NCBI GenBank assembly: GCA_002708825.1
Contig: PAPF01000029.1
Coordinates: 1 to 64,000, forward strand
DNA: 64,000 bases
Direction of reading: 5' to 3'
From: Phyllobacteriaceae bacterium
Lineage (GTDB): Bacteria; Pseudomonadota; Alphaproteobacteria; Rhizobiales; Rhizobiaceae
Part shown: positions 19,976-30,619 of the stretch, piece by piece
Layout of the letters: the number at the start of each line of letters is the position of its first letter
Numbering within the stretch: the first letter of the stretch is position 1
Translations under genes and position numbers: made by a program
The notes under the pieces: model-generated
Database searches by the model: none
What the model saw: the letters and a program-made list of their open reading frames with translations, nothing else
What the model was told of the DNA's origin: nothing

Positions 19976-20497
19976 TCAGCCGGTGACCGGTTTCGTCTTG
20001 CGCCGCGGCAACCAGCCGAATCGCCCGCCGCGCGCCACATGCACGACGACCGCCGCGCAAAGCGCGCCGAGGGCAATGACCAGCAGCCATGATGCCTGCG
20101 CGCCTCCGAACATCACCTCGTTCATGATGCGGCCCGGCACGAAGGTGAACGCGCCGGCAATGCCGATCCCGCTCCAGTACATGCCCATCACGGCCTTGCG
20201 GTGAAACGACAGCCGCTTTGTGCGCGCCGACCAGACGGCGAGCACGCACGTGACCAGCGTCAGGATCGAAAGCAGATGGATCGGCGAGAAAGGACCGACG
20301 ATGCGAATCGTGTGGATGAAGAAGGACGAGAGCGAGGTGACGACCATCAGCGCCAGCCAGACCCGGCCAAGCAGTTTGTGCATCCGCGTGCCCTTGGGGC
20401 CGTAGAGCATCCAGCCGCCGAGGATGGCGGCCGGGACGACGGTGAAGACATGGATCTGTATCGCCAGCGGTGCGTTCAGGATCGGGTCGAGGGTCAT
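19976..20497 (-). CDS. DUF2306 integral membrane protein
   Basis: A 173-residue protein with four to five transmembrane helices (IHVFTVVPAAILGGWMLY, LALMVVTSLSSFFIHTI, IHLLSILTLVTCVLAVWS, ASWLLVIALGALCAAVVVHVA) and the DUF2306 features KGTRMHKLLGRVW and HRKAVMGMYWSG. The histidines suggest haem or metal binding but no function is established. It is divergent from a membrane LytTR regulator, and DUF2306 proteins often sit next to such regulators, which hints at a regulatory pairing. Confidence 0.85.
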   Translation of the reverse strand: MTLDPILNAPLAIQIHVFTVVPAAILGGWMLYGPKGTRMHKLLGRVWLALMVVTSLSSFFIHTIRIVGPFSPIHLLSILTLVTCVLAVWSARTKRLSFHRKAVMGMYWSGIGIAGAFTFVPGRIMNEVMFGGAQASWLLVIALGALCAAVVVHVARGGRFGWLPRRKTKPVTG

Positions 20498-20605
20498 GGT
20501 GGTATCTCCGGTCGCAGGTCAATTGCCCGTTGAACTTTCGCCGTCAAGACGCCATGGTCGTCACTCCACCGCAACGAGGCATGCGCGGACCGGCCGGAGA
20601 ACTTC

Positions 20606-21460
20606 GTGAACCAACCCATTCTGCGATCCACGCTTCGCGAATTGCAGACGATCCTGTCGAGTTCGCGCCTCTGGCTCGTCTTTGCCGCGGCCGTCGTCCT
20701 GTTCACCGCCACAGGCCCGTTCGGCACACTGGATGCCCTCGCCCTGCCCGCCCGCCTCGGCTACTGGCTGATCGTGCAGGCGCTGACCTGGTCGATCGCG
20801 CTCGTCTTCGTTGCGTTTTTCGATGCCCTCCTGGAAAGCCGGCTTGCCCATGCCCTGCCGCGCATGCTGGTCGGCGCGGCGCTTTCGGCCCTGCCCATGG
20901 GGCTGGTGCTGCTGGTTGTTAACGCCGCCTTTCGCGGCTCTCCCCTGTCACTCACCGAATATGTCGCCGGTGTCCTGACGGCGCTGCCGATCGCCCTGGT
21001 CATGTGCCTTCTGTCATGGCTGGCGCTGGACGGAAGCCGCCAGGAGGACGCGCCGTCCGCTCCCCGGCCTGTCCCTGACCGCCCGGAGGGTCCCGCCGCT
21101 CCGGAAGAGGCGAAGGAGACGGCGGCGCCGGCCCCGCCGCCGCGTGCCGCCCTGCTCGACAGGCTGCCGCCGGAAAAGCGTGGCGCGCTTGTCCGGCTGG
21201 AAGTGCAGGATCACTACGTCCTTGCCGTGACCGCCCGTGGCAGCGGAATGCTGCTCATGCGCCTTGCCGACGCCATTCGCGAGACCGCGCCAGCCGACGG
21301 ATTCCAGGTTCACCGGTCCCACTGGGTTGCCCGCGACGGCGTGGTGGCGCTCGAGCGTGAACCGGGCAAGAACGGCCGCTCGTTCCTGCGCATGACGGAT
21401 GGCGAAAGGGTGCCGGTCAGCCGGGCTCACCTGGCCGGGGTGAAGGCCTGGATGGAATAG
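20606..21460 (+). CDS. Membrane-bound LytTR DNA-binding regulator
   Basis: A 284-residue protein with four transmembrane helices in the first 150 residues (LWLVFAAAVVLF, YWLIVQALTWSIALVFVAFF, LVGAALSALPMGLVLLVV, VLTALPIALVMCLLSWLAL), a Pro/Ala/Glu linker and a C-terminal LytTR domain: VRLEVQDHYVLAVTARGSGMLLMRLADAI, FQVHRSHWVARDGV and VPVSRAHLAGVK. This is a one-component regulator in which the membrane part senses the signal. Its target is probably the divergent DUF2306 gene or itself; carB follows 174 bases later but is probably independent. Confidence 0.9.
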   Translation: MNQPILRSTLRELQTILSSSRLWLVFAAAVVLFTATGPFGTLDALALPARLGYWLIVQALTWSIALVFVAFFDALLESRLAHALPRMLVGAALSALPMGLVLLVVNAAFRGSPLSLTEYVAGVLTALPIALVMCLLSWLALDGSRQEDAPSAPRPVPDRPEGPAAPEEAKETAAPAPPPRAALLDRLPPEKRGALVRLEVQDHYVLAVTARGSGMLLMRLADAIRETAPADGFQVHRSHWVARDGVVALEREPGKNGRSFLRMTDGERVPVSRAHLAGVKAWME

Positions 21461-21634
21461 GCCGCATGCGCCTGGCCGCTCCTGTCGATTTTCCCTGTTG
21501 CAAGCGCCATTTCCGGGGTTCCCACGGGGGAACCTCTCCCCTATAAGGCCCACCTAGCCTTGAGAGAACGAGTCCAGCCGCCGGCCGGTTTTCCGCGCCG
21601 GCCTTTGCGCGCGAACGAGAGCCGGAAGACACCC

Positions 21635-24600
21635 ATGCCCAAGCGTACAGACATCAAGTCGATCCTCGTCATCGGAGCCGGCCCCATCATCATCGGCCAG
21701 GCCTGCGAATTCGACTATTCCGGCACCCAGGCCTGCAAGGCGCTGAAGGCGGAGGGCTACCGCATCATCCTGGTCAATTCCAATCCGGCCACCATCATGA
21801 CCGACCCGGAACTGGCCGACGCCACCTATATCGAGCCGATCACGCCGGAGGTCGTCGCCAAGATCATAGCCAAGGAACGCCCGGATGCCCTGCTGCCCAC
21901 CATGGGCGGCCAGACCGCGCTCAACGCCGCGCTGTCGCTGCGCCGCATGGGCATCCTGGAGCGCTACGGCGTGGAGATGATCGGCGCCAATGCCGAGGCC
22001 ATCGACAAGGCCGAGGACCGTGCGCTCTTCCGCGAGGCCATGGCGAAGATCGGCCTTGAAACGCCGAAATCCATGCTGGCCAATGCCACCGACGTGAAGG
22101 ATGCCGACCGCAAGGCGCACGAGGCGCGCCGCGCCGAACTCAAGGCGGCCTTTTCCGGCGATGCCCTCGACAAGGCCCTCGACGACCTGGAAACCGAATG
22201 GAACCTCGGCGAGGGCGACCGCAAGCAGCGCTACATGCGCCACGCCATGGCCGTCGCCGCCACGGCGATCGACCATGTCGGCCTGCCGGCCATCATCCGC
22301 CCGTCCTTCACCCTGGGCGGCACCGGGGGCGGCATCGCCTACAACGAGGAGGAGTTCTTCCAGATCGTCCAGTCCGGCCTCGATGCCTCGCCGACGACCG
22401 AGGTGCTCATCGAGGAAAGCGTGCTGGGCTGGAAGGAATACGAGATGGAAGTGGTCCGCGACAAGGCGGACAACTGCATCATCATCTGCTCCATCGAGAA
22501 CATCGACCCGATGGGCGTGCATACCGGCGATTCCATCACCGTCGCCCCGGCGCTGACGCTGACCGACAAGGAATACCAGATCATGCGCAACGCCTCCATC
22601 GCGGTGCTGCGCGAGATCGGCGTCGAGACCGGCGGCTCCAACGTTCAGTTCGCGGTCAACCCGGCCAATGGCCGCCTCGTCGTCATCGAGATGAACCCGC
22701 GCGTCTCGCGCTCTTCCGCGCTGGCCTCCAAGGCCACCGGCTTCCCCATCGCCAAGGTCGCCGCGCGCCTTGCCGTGGGCTACACGCTGGACGAACTGGA
22801 AAACGACATCACCGGCGGCGCCACGCCCGCCTCGTTCGAGCCGTCCATCGACTATGTCGTCACCAAGATCCCGCGCTTCGCCTTCGAGAAGTTCCCCGGC
22901 GCCTCGCCGGTCCTGACGACCGCGATGAAGTCGGTCGGCGAGGTCATGGCCATCGGCCGCACCTTCGCCGAATCGCTCCAGAAGGCCCTGCGCGGCCTCG
23001 AAACCGGCCTGACCGGTCTCGACGAGATCGAGATTCCGGGTCTGGGCGGCGAGGACGACCGCAACGCGATCCGCGCCGCCATCGGCACGCCGACGCCGGA
23101 CCGGCTGCGCATGGTCGCCCAGGCCATGCGGCTCGGCACGTCGCTTGCCGACATTCACGAGATGTGCCGCATCGACATGTGGTTCCTGGAACAGCTCAAG
23201 GCGATCGTCGACACCGAGGCGCGCATTCGCGAGCACGGCCTGCCGGAGGATGCGCAGAACCTGCGCATGCTGAAATCCATGGGCTTCTCCGACTCGCGCC
23301 TCGCATCGCTGACGGCCAGGGACGAGGACGACGTCAAGGCCCTGCGCGAACGCCTCGACGTGCATCCGGTCTTCAAGCGCATCGACACCTGCGCCGCCGA
23401 GTTCGCCTCGCCGACGGCCTACATGTACTCCACCTACGAGACCCCCTTCGCCGGCGCGCTGGCCGACGAGGCGCAGGTCTCCGACCGCCAGAAGGTCGTC
23501 ATTCTCGGCGGCGGCCCGAACAGGATCGGCCAGGGCATCGAATTCGACTATTGCTGCTGCCATGCGGCCTTCGCGCTGGCCGATGCCGGCTACGAATCCA
23601 TCATGATCAACTGCAATCCGGAGACCGTCTCGACGGATTACGACCCCTCCGACCGCCTCTACTTCGAGCCGCTGACCGCCGAGGACGTGCTGGAAATCCT
23701 GCGCGTGGAACAGGCAAGGGGCAAGCTGCACGGCGTCATCGTCCAGTTCGGCGGCCAGACCCCGCTGAAGCTCGCCGATGCGCTTGAGCGCGCCGGCATC
23801 CCGATCCTCGGCACATCGCCCGATGCCATCGACCTGGCGGAGGATCGCGACCGCTTCCAGAAGCTCCTGATGAAGCTGAACCTGACCCAGCCGAAGAACG
23901 GCATTGCCTACTCGGTGGAGCAGGCACGCCTTGTCGCCGGCGAACTGGGCTTCCCCCTGGTCGTGCGCCCGTCCTACGTGCTGGGCGGCCGCGCCATGCA
24001 GATCATCCACGACGACGCCATGCTGTCCAATTACCTGCTCGGCACGGTGCCCGAACTGGTGCCTGAGGACATCAAGGCGCGTTACCCCAACGACAAGACC
24101 GGGCAGATCAACACGCTGCTCGGGCGCAATCCGCTGCTCTTCGACACCTACCTGGCCGGCGCCATCGAGGTGGATGTCGACTGCCTGTGCGACGGCAAGG
24201 ACACCTATGTGTCCGGCATCATGGAGCATATCGAGGAAGCCGGTATCCATTCCGGCGACAGCGCCTGCTCGCTGCCGGTCCATTCGCTCGGCAAGGCGAT
24301 GGTCGCAGAGCTGGAGGAGCAGACGGTTGCTCTGGCCCGCGCCCTCAAGGTCGGCGGGCTGATGAACGTGCAGTTCGCCATCAAGGACGGCACGGTCTAC
24401 ATCCTGGAGGTCAACCCGCGCGCCTCGCGCACCGTGCCCTTCGTCGCCAAGACGATTGGCCGGCCCATCGCAAAGATCGCCGCGCGCATCATGGCCGGCG
24501 AGGCGCTCGACACCGCCTTTGCCCACTACGGCGACAAGCCCGACGTCAATGCGCTCGGCCATATCGCGGTCAAGGAAGCGGTCTTCCCGTTTGCCCGCTT

Positions 24601-25120
24601 CCCCGGCGTCGATACGCTGCTCGGCCCTGAAATGCGCTCGACCGGCGAGGTCATGGGCCTGGACCGCGACTATCACCTGGCCTTCGCCAAGAGCCAGCTT
24701 GGCGCGGGCGTCGACCTGCCGCGCTCCGGCACGCTCTTCGTCTCGGTGCGCGACGAGGACAAGGCCGCCGTGCTGCCCTCGGTCAAGCGGCTGGCCGATG
24801 CCGGTTTCCGCGTGCTGGCGACCGGCGGCACCCAGCGTTTCCTCGCCGAGCACGGCGTCGCGGCCGAGAAGATCAACAAGGTGCTCGAAGGCCGCCCCCA
24901 TGTCGAGGACGCCATCCGCAACCGCCAGGTCCAGATCGTGTTCAACACGACCGACAGCCAGAAGGCGGTCTCGGACTCCAAGTCACTGCGCCGCGCCACG
25001 CTGATGCAGAAGGTGCCCTACTACACCACGCTTGCCGGTGCGGAGGCCGTCAGCCACGCGATCCTGGCGCTGAAGGCCGGCAATCTGGAGGTCCGCCCGC
25101 TGCAGGCCTATTTCGACTGA
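21635..25120 (+). CDS. carB: Carbamoyl-phosphate synthase large subunit CarB
   Basis: A 1161-residue enzyme with two ATP-grasp halves. The first begins [20 protein letters not shown], the second [21 protein letters not shown]; conserved metal-site strands [20 protein letters not shown] and [20 protein letters not shown] are seen in each. The C-terminal MGS-like allosteric domain ([16 protein letters not shown]) is intact. It is longer than the E. coli enzyme (1073) because of an insertion around residues 150-200 ([20 protein letters not shown]), typical of alphaproteobacteria. Start at 21635 follows the family start MPKRTDI. Confidence 0.98.
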   Translation: MPKRTDIKSILVIGAGPIIIGQACEFDYSGTQACKALKAEGYRIILVNSNPATIMTDPELADATYIEPITPEVVAKIIAKERPDALLPTMGGQTALNAALSLRRMGILERYGVEMIGANAEAIDKAEDRALFREAMAKIGLETPKSMLANATDVKDADRKAHEARRAELKAAFSGDALDKALDDLETEWNLGEGDRKQRYMRHAMAVAATAIDHVGLPAIIRPSFTLGGTGGGIAYNEEEFFQIVQSGLDASPTTEVLIEESVLGWKEYEMEVVRDKADNCIIICSIENIDPMGVHTGDSITVAPALTLTDKEYQIMRNASIAVLREIGVETGGSNVQFAVNPANGRLVVIEMNPRVSRSSALASKATGFPIAKVAARLAVGYTLDELENDITGGATPASFEPSIDYVVTKIPRFAFEKFPGASPVLTTAMKSVGEVMAIGRTFAESLQKALRGLETGLTGLDEIEIPGLGGEDDRNAIRAAIGTPTPDRLRMVAQAMRLGTSLADIHEMCRIDMWFLEQLKAIVDTEARIREHGLPEDAQNLRMLKSMGFSDSRLASLTARDEDDVKALRERLDVHPVFKRIDTCAAEFASPTAYMYSTYETPFAGALADEAQVSDRQKVVILGGGPNRIGQGIEFDYCCCHAAFALADAGYESIMINCNPETVSTDYDPSDRLYFEPLTAEDVLEILRVEQARGKLHGVIVQFGGQTPLKLADALERAGIPILGTSPDAIDLAEDRDRFQKLLMKLNLTQPKNGIAYSVEQARLVAGELGFPLVVRPSYVLGGRAMQIIHDDAMLSNYLLGTVPELVPEDIKARYPNDKTGQINTLLGRNPLLFDTYLAGAIEVDVDCLCDGKDTYVSGIMEHIEEAGIHSGDSACSLPVHSLGKAMVAELEEQTVALARALKVGGLMNVQFAIKDGTVYILEVNPRASRTVPFVAKTIGRPIAKIAARIMAGEALDTAFAHYGDKPDVNALGHIAVKEAVFPFARFPGVDTLLGPEMRSTGEVMGLDRDYHLAFAKSQLGAGVDLPRSGTLFVSVRDEDKAAVLPSVKRLADAGFRVLATGGTQRFLAEHGVAAEKINKVLEGRPHVEDAIRNRQVQIVFNTTDSQKAVSDSKSLRRATLMQKVPYYTTLAGAEAVSHAILALKAGNLEVRPLQAYFD

Positions 25121-25166
25121 AAGGCGGCATCCTGCGTTTGACGCAAACCCCTCATGCGCATGATTT

Positions 25167-25412
25167 ATGCGCATGAGACACGAACGCCCTTCCCGCAAGA
25201 CCGCCGCCAACCTCTCCATCAACGCCCATCTGGTGGAGGAGGCCAGGGCGTTCGGCATCAACCTGTCGGAAATGGCCGAACACGGCATCGCAGAAGCGGT
25301 GAAGGCGGAGAAGGAACGCCGCTGGAAGGAAGAGAACGCCGAGGCAATCCGTCAGCACAATGCCTGGGTTGAAGAAAACGGATTGCCGCTGGCGGAATAC
25401 AGGACGTTCTGA
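25167..25412 (+). CDS. ccdA: CcdA-type antitoxin
   Basis: An 81-residue type II antitoxin. The N-terminal ribbon-helix-helix DNA-binding part (KTAANLSINAHLVEEARAFGINLSEMAEHGI) is followed by the toxin-binding tail KERRWKEENAEAIRQHNAWVEENGLPLAEYRTF, which matches chromosomal CcdA proteins to the end. An alternative start ATG is at 25173. The normal partner ccdB should begin at the stop codon, but only a remnant follows. Confidence 0.88.
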   Translation: MRMRHERPSRKTAANLSINAHLVEEARAFGINLSEMAEHGIAEAVKAEKERRWKEENAEAIRQHNAWVEENGLPLAEYRTF

Positions 25413-25510
25413 CGCGCTACGATTCAACCCTGATTGACCGTGCAGGCGCCGTCACCAGCCAGCGCGACCAAATCGTCGCGGCCATCGATCTTCTCGTCAC
25501 CGGAATCTGA
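25409..25510 (+). pseudogene. ccdB: Remnant of ccdB toxin gene
   Basis: Directly at the ccdA stop, another frame reads LTRYDSTLIDRAGAV then TSQRDQIVAAIDLLVTGI and a stop at 25510. The last part has the pattern of CcdB C-termini (HRxxIxxAIDxLxxGI, as in F-plasmid LSHRENDIKNAINLMFWGI), and TRYD may be what is left of the usual MARYD-like start. About 65-70 internal residues and the start codon are missing, so the gyrase toxin is dead. The reading is inference from pattern likeness over about 30 residues. Confidence 0.6.
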
Positions 25511-25531
25511 CCGAAGAACCGGGTTGCTCCC

Positions 25532-25840
25532 TCAATCGTCCCTCAGCCAGACCGGATCGCGGCAGGCCTTGACCGGGCATTCGGGCGTGTCGGCGGTCGG
25601 GATGAACTCGGTTTTCGTCACCTGCCCCGCCGGGCACAGGCCGCCATGCCGCACGAACCGGTTATAAAGGGTCATGCCCGAACCGGACATGGACGTGTAG
25701 CGCAGGATGGCGGCACCTTCCGCCGCGATGATGTCCTGCACCTCGCCGCAGGAGAGGCGGTCGATATTGTAGCGGTTGATGGCATGGGCGGGCGCGACGG
25801 CGATCAGGCCTGCCGTCAGGGCAAGTATCATGCGCTGCAT
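25532..25840 (-). CDS. Small secreted cysteine-containing protein
   Basis: A 102-residue exported protein: signal MQRMILALTAGLIAVAPAHA, then INRYNIDRLSCGEVQDIIAAEGAAILRY, a segment FVRHGGLCPAGQV and a C-terminal CPVKAC pair. Four cysteines in the mature part would allow two disulfides. Proteins with the RYNIDRLSC motif recur in Rhizobiales as hypothetical proteins. The start at 25840 is set by the signal peptide. Confidence 0.75.
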   Translation of the reverse strand: MQRMILALTAGLIAVAPAHAINRYNIDRLSCGEVQDIIAAEGAAILRYTSMSGSGMTLYNRFVRHGGLCPAGQVTKTEFIPTADTPECPVKACRDPVWLRDD

Positions 25841-25945
25841 CACGGGTGGCTCCTTTGCACCTGGTCGATGAACTGTCCCGTCCTGTTCAGGATGGCACCG
25901 GAAATGGCAAAGGCAAGGCATCCATGCCGGCCGGATCGAAAAGAA

Positions 25946-26572
25946 TCACGCCGGATTGTCGCCCAGCCAGTCGAGAGGCACATGCGGCGCGTCGGCTTCA
26001 ACGCGCTTCAGCCAGTCCGAAACGGCCGCGAAACGCGCCAGGTCGAAGCCGCCGCGCGTCCCGGCGCTGTGCGTGTAGGCGTAGAGACAAAGGTCCGCGG
26101 CGGTGATGCCGTCGCCCGCCAGGAACGGCGTCTTGCGCAACTGGATGTCCATCACATTCAGGTTCCGGTGTCCGGCATCCAGCAGCGGATCGAGCACGTC
26201 GGCACGCCGCTCGCCGGCGCGATGGTCGTAGCACAGGATCGCGGCGCGCACGGCGATGGTGGCTTCATGCGAATTCTGCTCCCAGAACATCCACTGGTGA
26301 ACCTTCGCCCGCGTGAACCTGTCATCGGGCAGGAAGCGCGTGCCTTCGGCAAAATACAGCAGGATCGCATTGGACTCCGACAGCACGCGGCCGTCCTCGA
26401 ACTGCACGAGCGGAACCCGGCCATGCGGGTTGAGCGCGCGGAAGGCCGCGCCCGTGGTGACGCCGGAGCCGTATTCGGCCGGCACATGCCGGAACGGGAT
26501 GCCGAGCTTGGCCAGCAGCAGGCGCACCTTGTAGCTGTTGCCCGAACTGGGCATGGAATAAAGCGTGATCAT
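25946..26572 (-). CDS. Glutathione S-transferase family protein
   Basis: A 208-residue GST. The N-terminal thioredoxin-like domain reads ITLYSMPSSGNSYKVRLLLAKLGIPF, with the cis-proline and substrate-binding part VPLVQFEDGRVLSESNAILLYFAE, followed by a helical C-terminal domain with LAGDGITAADLCLYAYTH. The Ser-Gly-Asn around residue 10 would be the glutathione-activating region. Substrate unknown. No operon partner. Confidence 0.9.
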   Translation of the reverse strand: MITLYSMPSSGNSYKVRLLLAKLGIPFRHVPAEYGSGVTTGAAFRALNPHGRVPLVQFEDGRVLSESNAILLYFAEGTRFLPDDRFTRAKVHQWMFWEQNSHEATIAVRAAILCYDHRAGERRADVLDPLLDAGHRNLNVMDIQLRKTPFLAGDGITAADLCLYAYTHSAGTRGGFDLARFAAVSDWLKRVEADAPHVPLDWLGDNPA

Positions 26573-26655
26573 GCGGGTGGCCTATCCTGTTCAAACGGCA
26601 AGGGATCATGCGCCAGCCGGACCCGGCCGACCAGTCAGCAATGCTGTGGGACCGA

Positions 26656-27513
26656 TCAATATTGCTGATGGCGCGGCGTCTGGCGCTGCTTGAGCACCGT
26701 GATGTTCGCGCCCGGCCGCCTCAGCGCCGTCGCGCTGAGATCCTGCCAGCCGGTGGCCCGCCCCGCCGGGACAGCCGGCGCAAGATATCCGCCCTGAAGC
26801 CAGGTGACTCCTGCGTCAAGTGCCACGTCGAGCTGTGCCGCCGTGCTGATGCCCGTCATCGAAACGCCGCAGCCGGCCTGGCGCATCCGCTCCACGAGGC
26901 TTCGCAGCAGCGTCCGGGCTTCGGGCACGTTTTCCAGCCAGGCACCTGACCACTCGACACCCAGATGCAGCATGTCGGCACGGCATTCCGCCGCCTTGGC
27001 AACCGAAAGGCCCGGATCGTCGCCGCTGCTCATCCTCAACGATATGCGGATGCCGCTCTCACGCGCAGCCGCAATCGTCGCGGCCGCCTCGCCGGCAATG
27101 GAAAGCGGAAGCCGCCAGACAAGCTGGTCCGCCATCATGAAGGCATCACGGGCTGCGCCAAGCAGAAGATCGAGTGCTGCCTGTGCCATGCTGGCCGAGC
27201 CCTGGTGATCCTCGCAGAAGCACAGCGTCTCGGGATCGAGGAAGGCCAGGTTGCAGCGCGCCAGACCCGCCGCCTGCGACAGGCCGGGTCCTTCGGCGAG
27301 ACGCGCAAGCACACCGGCGGGCGTGGCTTCGCCCTGCGGCCGGATCCGGGCCGTGGCGAAGTCCGGGCGCAGCTTGTCGCCGGCAACACGAAAGAAGGGC
27401 TGGAAGACCGTCTCGAAATGGACGTCGCCGAATTTCAGACGTGCGCGGCCCGTTTCGTCACGGATGAGTTCACCCCTTGGCGGGGCCCCTCCGGGTTCGC
27501 TTGCTTGCGTCAA
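26656..27513 (-). CDS. Degenerate EAL-domain protein (probably inactive)
   Basis: A 285-residue protein with the outline of an EAL domain (HFETVFQPFFRVAGDKLRPDFATARIRP at the start, WLQGGYLAPAVP near the end), but the ExL motif is replaced by DFATA, and the NxS, ExxE, DDFG and K positions needed for metal and c-di-GMP are not conserved (ISLRMSSGD where DDFG should be). It is thus likely a non-catalytic binding or regulatory paralogue. It lies 31 bases after the second EAL gene and is in the same operon, which looks like a tandem duplication followed by divergence. Confidence 0.75.
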   Translation of the reverse strand: MTQASEPGGAPPRGELIRDETGRARLKFGDVHFETVFQPFFRVAGDKLRPDFATARIRPQGEATPAGVLARLAEGPGLSQAAGLARCNLAFLDPETLCFCEDHQGSASMAQAALDLLLGAARDAFMMADQLVWRLPLSIAGEAAATIAAARESGIRISLRMSSGDDPGLSVAKAAECRADMLHLGVEWSGAWLENVPEARTLLRSLVERMRQAGCGVSMTGISTAAQLDVALDAGVTWLQGGYLAPAVPAGRATGWQDLSATALRRPGANITVLKQRQTPRHQQY

Positions 27514-27543
27514 GACAGCCTGCCTCCTGCCATGGGCTTCCTG

Positions 27544-28524
27544 TCATCCATTCCGGATCTTTCGGCCGAACGTGCGAACCGGCCGGAATGGCGCCGCCTG
27601 CACTGCTCTGGTCGTCCCGTGATCGGCCGCAGACAGCGTCCTTACGTTAGCCCGATCCGGAGGATCTTGAAAGACGTCCGCCGGCGCGGCCCCATGATCG
27701 TCCGGCGCAGCAACCTGGCCGGCCCCGGTCCGCGCCCCTGAAAAGACGGCAAACCCGGTCGGTGCGATTTGCGGCCGGGCCAGCACGAAACCCTGCACCA
27801 TGCGCACCTTGCTGTTCTCCGCCAGGTCGAGTTGCCAATGCTCCTCGATGCCCTCGAAAAGGGTGGCGATGCCCCAGCCGTTGAAGGTCTGCACCATGGT
27901 CTTGAGCAGTTCGAAGCCGGGATCGCTGTCCATCAGCCGCGTGATCCATGCCGCGTCGAACTTCACGATGTCGGGCCGCAGGTCCCGGATGCGGGCCATG
28001 TCGGAATGGTCAGCGCCGTAATCGTCCACGGCGATGCGGAAGCCATGGTCCCGAAGCGCACCCACGAACTGGCTCAGCGCGCCGTGCGAGGCAGCCTTCT
28101 GTTCGGTGACTTCGGCCACGATACGCGATGGCTCGACGCCGGACTCATGCAATGTCAGGCGCATTTCCCTGAGCGCCCGGTCTGCCGTGGCGCGGTCGCA
28201 ATAGACCGACGGATCGAAATTGACGAAAAGCGAGGTGCGCGGATCGAGGAAGCGGCCTCCGTTGAGCAGGTGCAGGCTGCGCGTCAGCGTTTCAACCTCG
28301 AGACGGTCCTCTTCGGGTATGGAACCGAAGAACGCGCCCGGCGGTACAGGCTCGCCGTCGCGAAACGGTCGCGCCAGGCCTTCGAAGGCTGCAACCTCCA
28401 GCTTGCCGCCGGCAAAGCGGAAGACCGGCTGGAACGCCGAGCGGATCACGAATGGCCCCCACACCCCTTCCGAGGTGTCGTCGTCCTTGCGGATCACATG
28501 GGCCAGGCCAACGCTTCGTGTCAT
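27544..28524 (-). CDS. EAL-domain cyclic-di-GMP phosphodiesterase
   Basis: A 326-residue protein consisting of a short head, an EAL domain and a tail of about 60 residues. The catalytic motifs are present: EGLARPF (for EAL), FVNFDPS (N), AEVTEQ (E), IAVDDYGADHS (DDFG-like metal pair), VKFDAAWI (K), FEGIEE (E) and MVQGF (Q). This set predicts hydrolysis of c-di-GMP, controlling motility or attachment. No GGDEF, PAS or membrane part is attached. The ATG at 28524 is preferred over 28602. It is upstream of the degenerate EAL gene. Confidence 0.87.
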   Translation of the reverse strand: MTRSVGLAHVIRKDDDTSEGVWGPFVIRSAFQPVFRFAGGKLEVAAFEGLARPFRDGEPVPPGAFFGSIPEEDRLEVETLTRSLHLLNGGRFLDPRTSLFVNFDPSVYCDRATADRALREMRLTLHESGVEPSRIVAEVTEQKAASHGALSQFVGALRDHGFRIAVDDYGADHSDMARIRDLRPDIVKFDAAWITRLMDSDPGFELLKTMVQTFNGWGIATLFEGIEEHWQLDLAENSKVRMVQGFVLARPQIAPTGFAVFSGARTGAGQVAAPDDHGAAPADVFQDPPDRANVRTLSAADHGTTRAVQAAPFRPVRTFGRKIRNG

Positions 28525-28691
28525 TGCGCTTTCGCCGTGCGCCTCTCGTTCGGCGGTTTCCGGTGCGCCCGCATGGCGCGACCCTGCCGGACAGGGTAGC
28601 ATTCAGGCTTTCACGGGCGGTTAACACGAGTGTCTGCAGGCCGCCAAAGCGCAGCGGCTTGCCGCCAAGCCTTGAAGTGCGCCGCCCATGA

Positions 28692-29957
<1,266 letters not shown>

Positions 29958-30619
29958 TCCGGTTCTTTTCGGAAACCATGCTTCAGGCGCCGCCCATCGG
30001 GCGGCGTTCCTGCTTTCAGGGTTTTCCTTGGCGCACCAGATACCTGGCCCATGGAGCACGAAGCATTTCATGAGCCCCGCAACCCGGTTCCCCGGCACGA
30101 TGCGTCATCCGGCCCGCAGCCGCCATGCAGCGCAGACAACCTTGAATCGTTGTCTTGATTTTGCACAACAAATGATTGTTTTTAACGCCGAATAACGCGG
30201 AAGTTGAACCGTCGGCTCAAGGAACCCGCCGCCCCGGTTTCCAAACGGAAGACCGCTGCGGATGTTCAACCGTCATGGCAGGTTCATGCGGCAAGTGGCA
30301 TTCTGAAAATGCAACCCATGCGGGTTTATTCTGCAGATATATATACTTTAAAGTGTTTTTGAACCTTTGACACGAAGTGGTTGAAGCGATCCATGCAGTC
30401 CCTTGCTGTGCGGCCGCAGCCGGACTTCTCTCTTGCGCCCGCAAACCTTTGGTGAAACGATGCATTCATGCCGGGTCCACCGGCTGACTGAGCGGCGGCC
30501 GGACTTGAGGTTCCGGGAGTGAAGCGGAGGTGCCTTGCGGCACTCGCCCTTCCCGAAATCGCCGCGTGAAAAGCCGGTCCTCCGCTCGCGTCCAACGCGT
30601 GAAAAAGGAGGATTGTGCC
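29958..30619. other. Long leader region before the EF-G-like gene
   Basis: The 662 bases contain the aatA terminator and no gene that I can support. The middle (30290-30375) is AT-rich, with TATATATACTTTAAAG, and a TTGACA at 30367-30372 that could be a -35 for the EF-G-like gene, though its -10 is poor. Several dyads (for example CGGCTG/GGCCGG groups near 30480-30500) occur. The length of this non-coding leader is unusual for this compact region. Confidence 0.4.
29988..30012 (+). terminator. Terminator of aatA
   Basis: An 8-bp stem CGCCGCCC/GGGCGGCG with a three-base loop (ATC) and TTCC after it, 31 bases past the stop. Confidence 0.72.

Noticed and set aside
21554-24901. A 1115-codon open frame antisense to carB
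   Set aside because: It is a shadow of a G+C-rich gene with third-position bias; its translation is low in known motifs and it lies fully inside carB, whose motifs are unmistakable.
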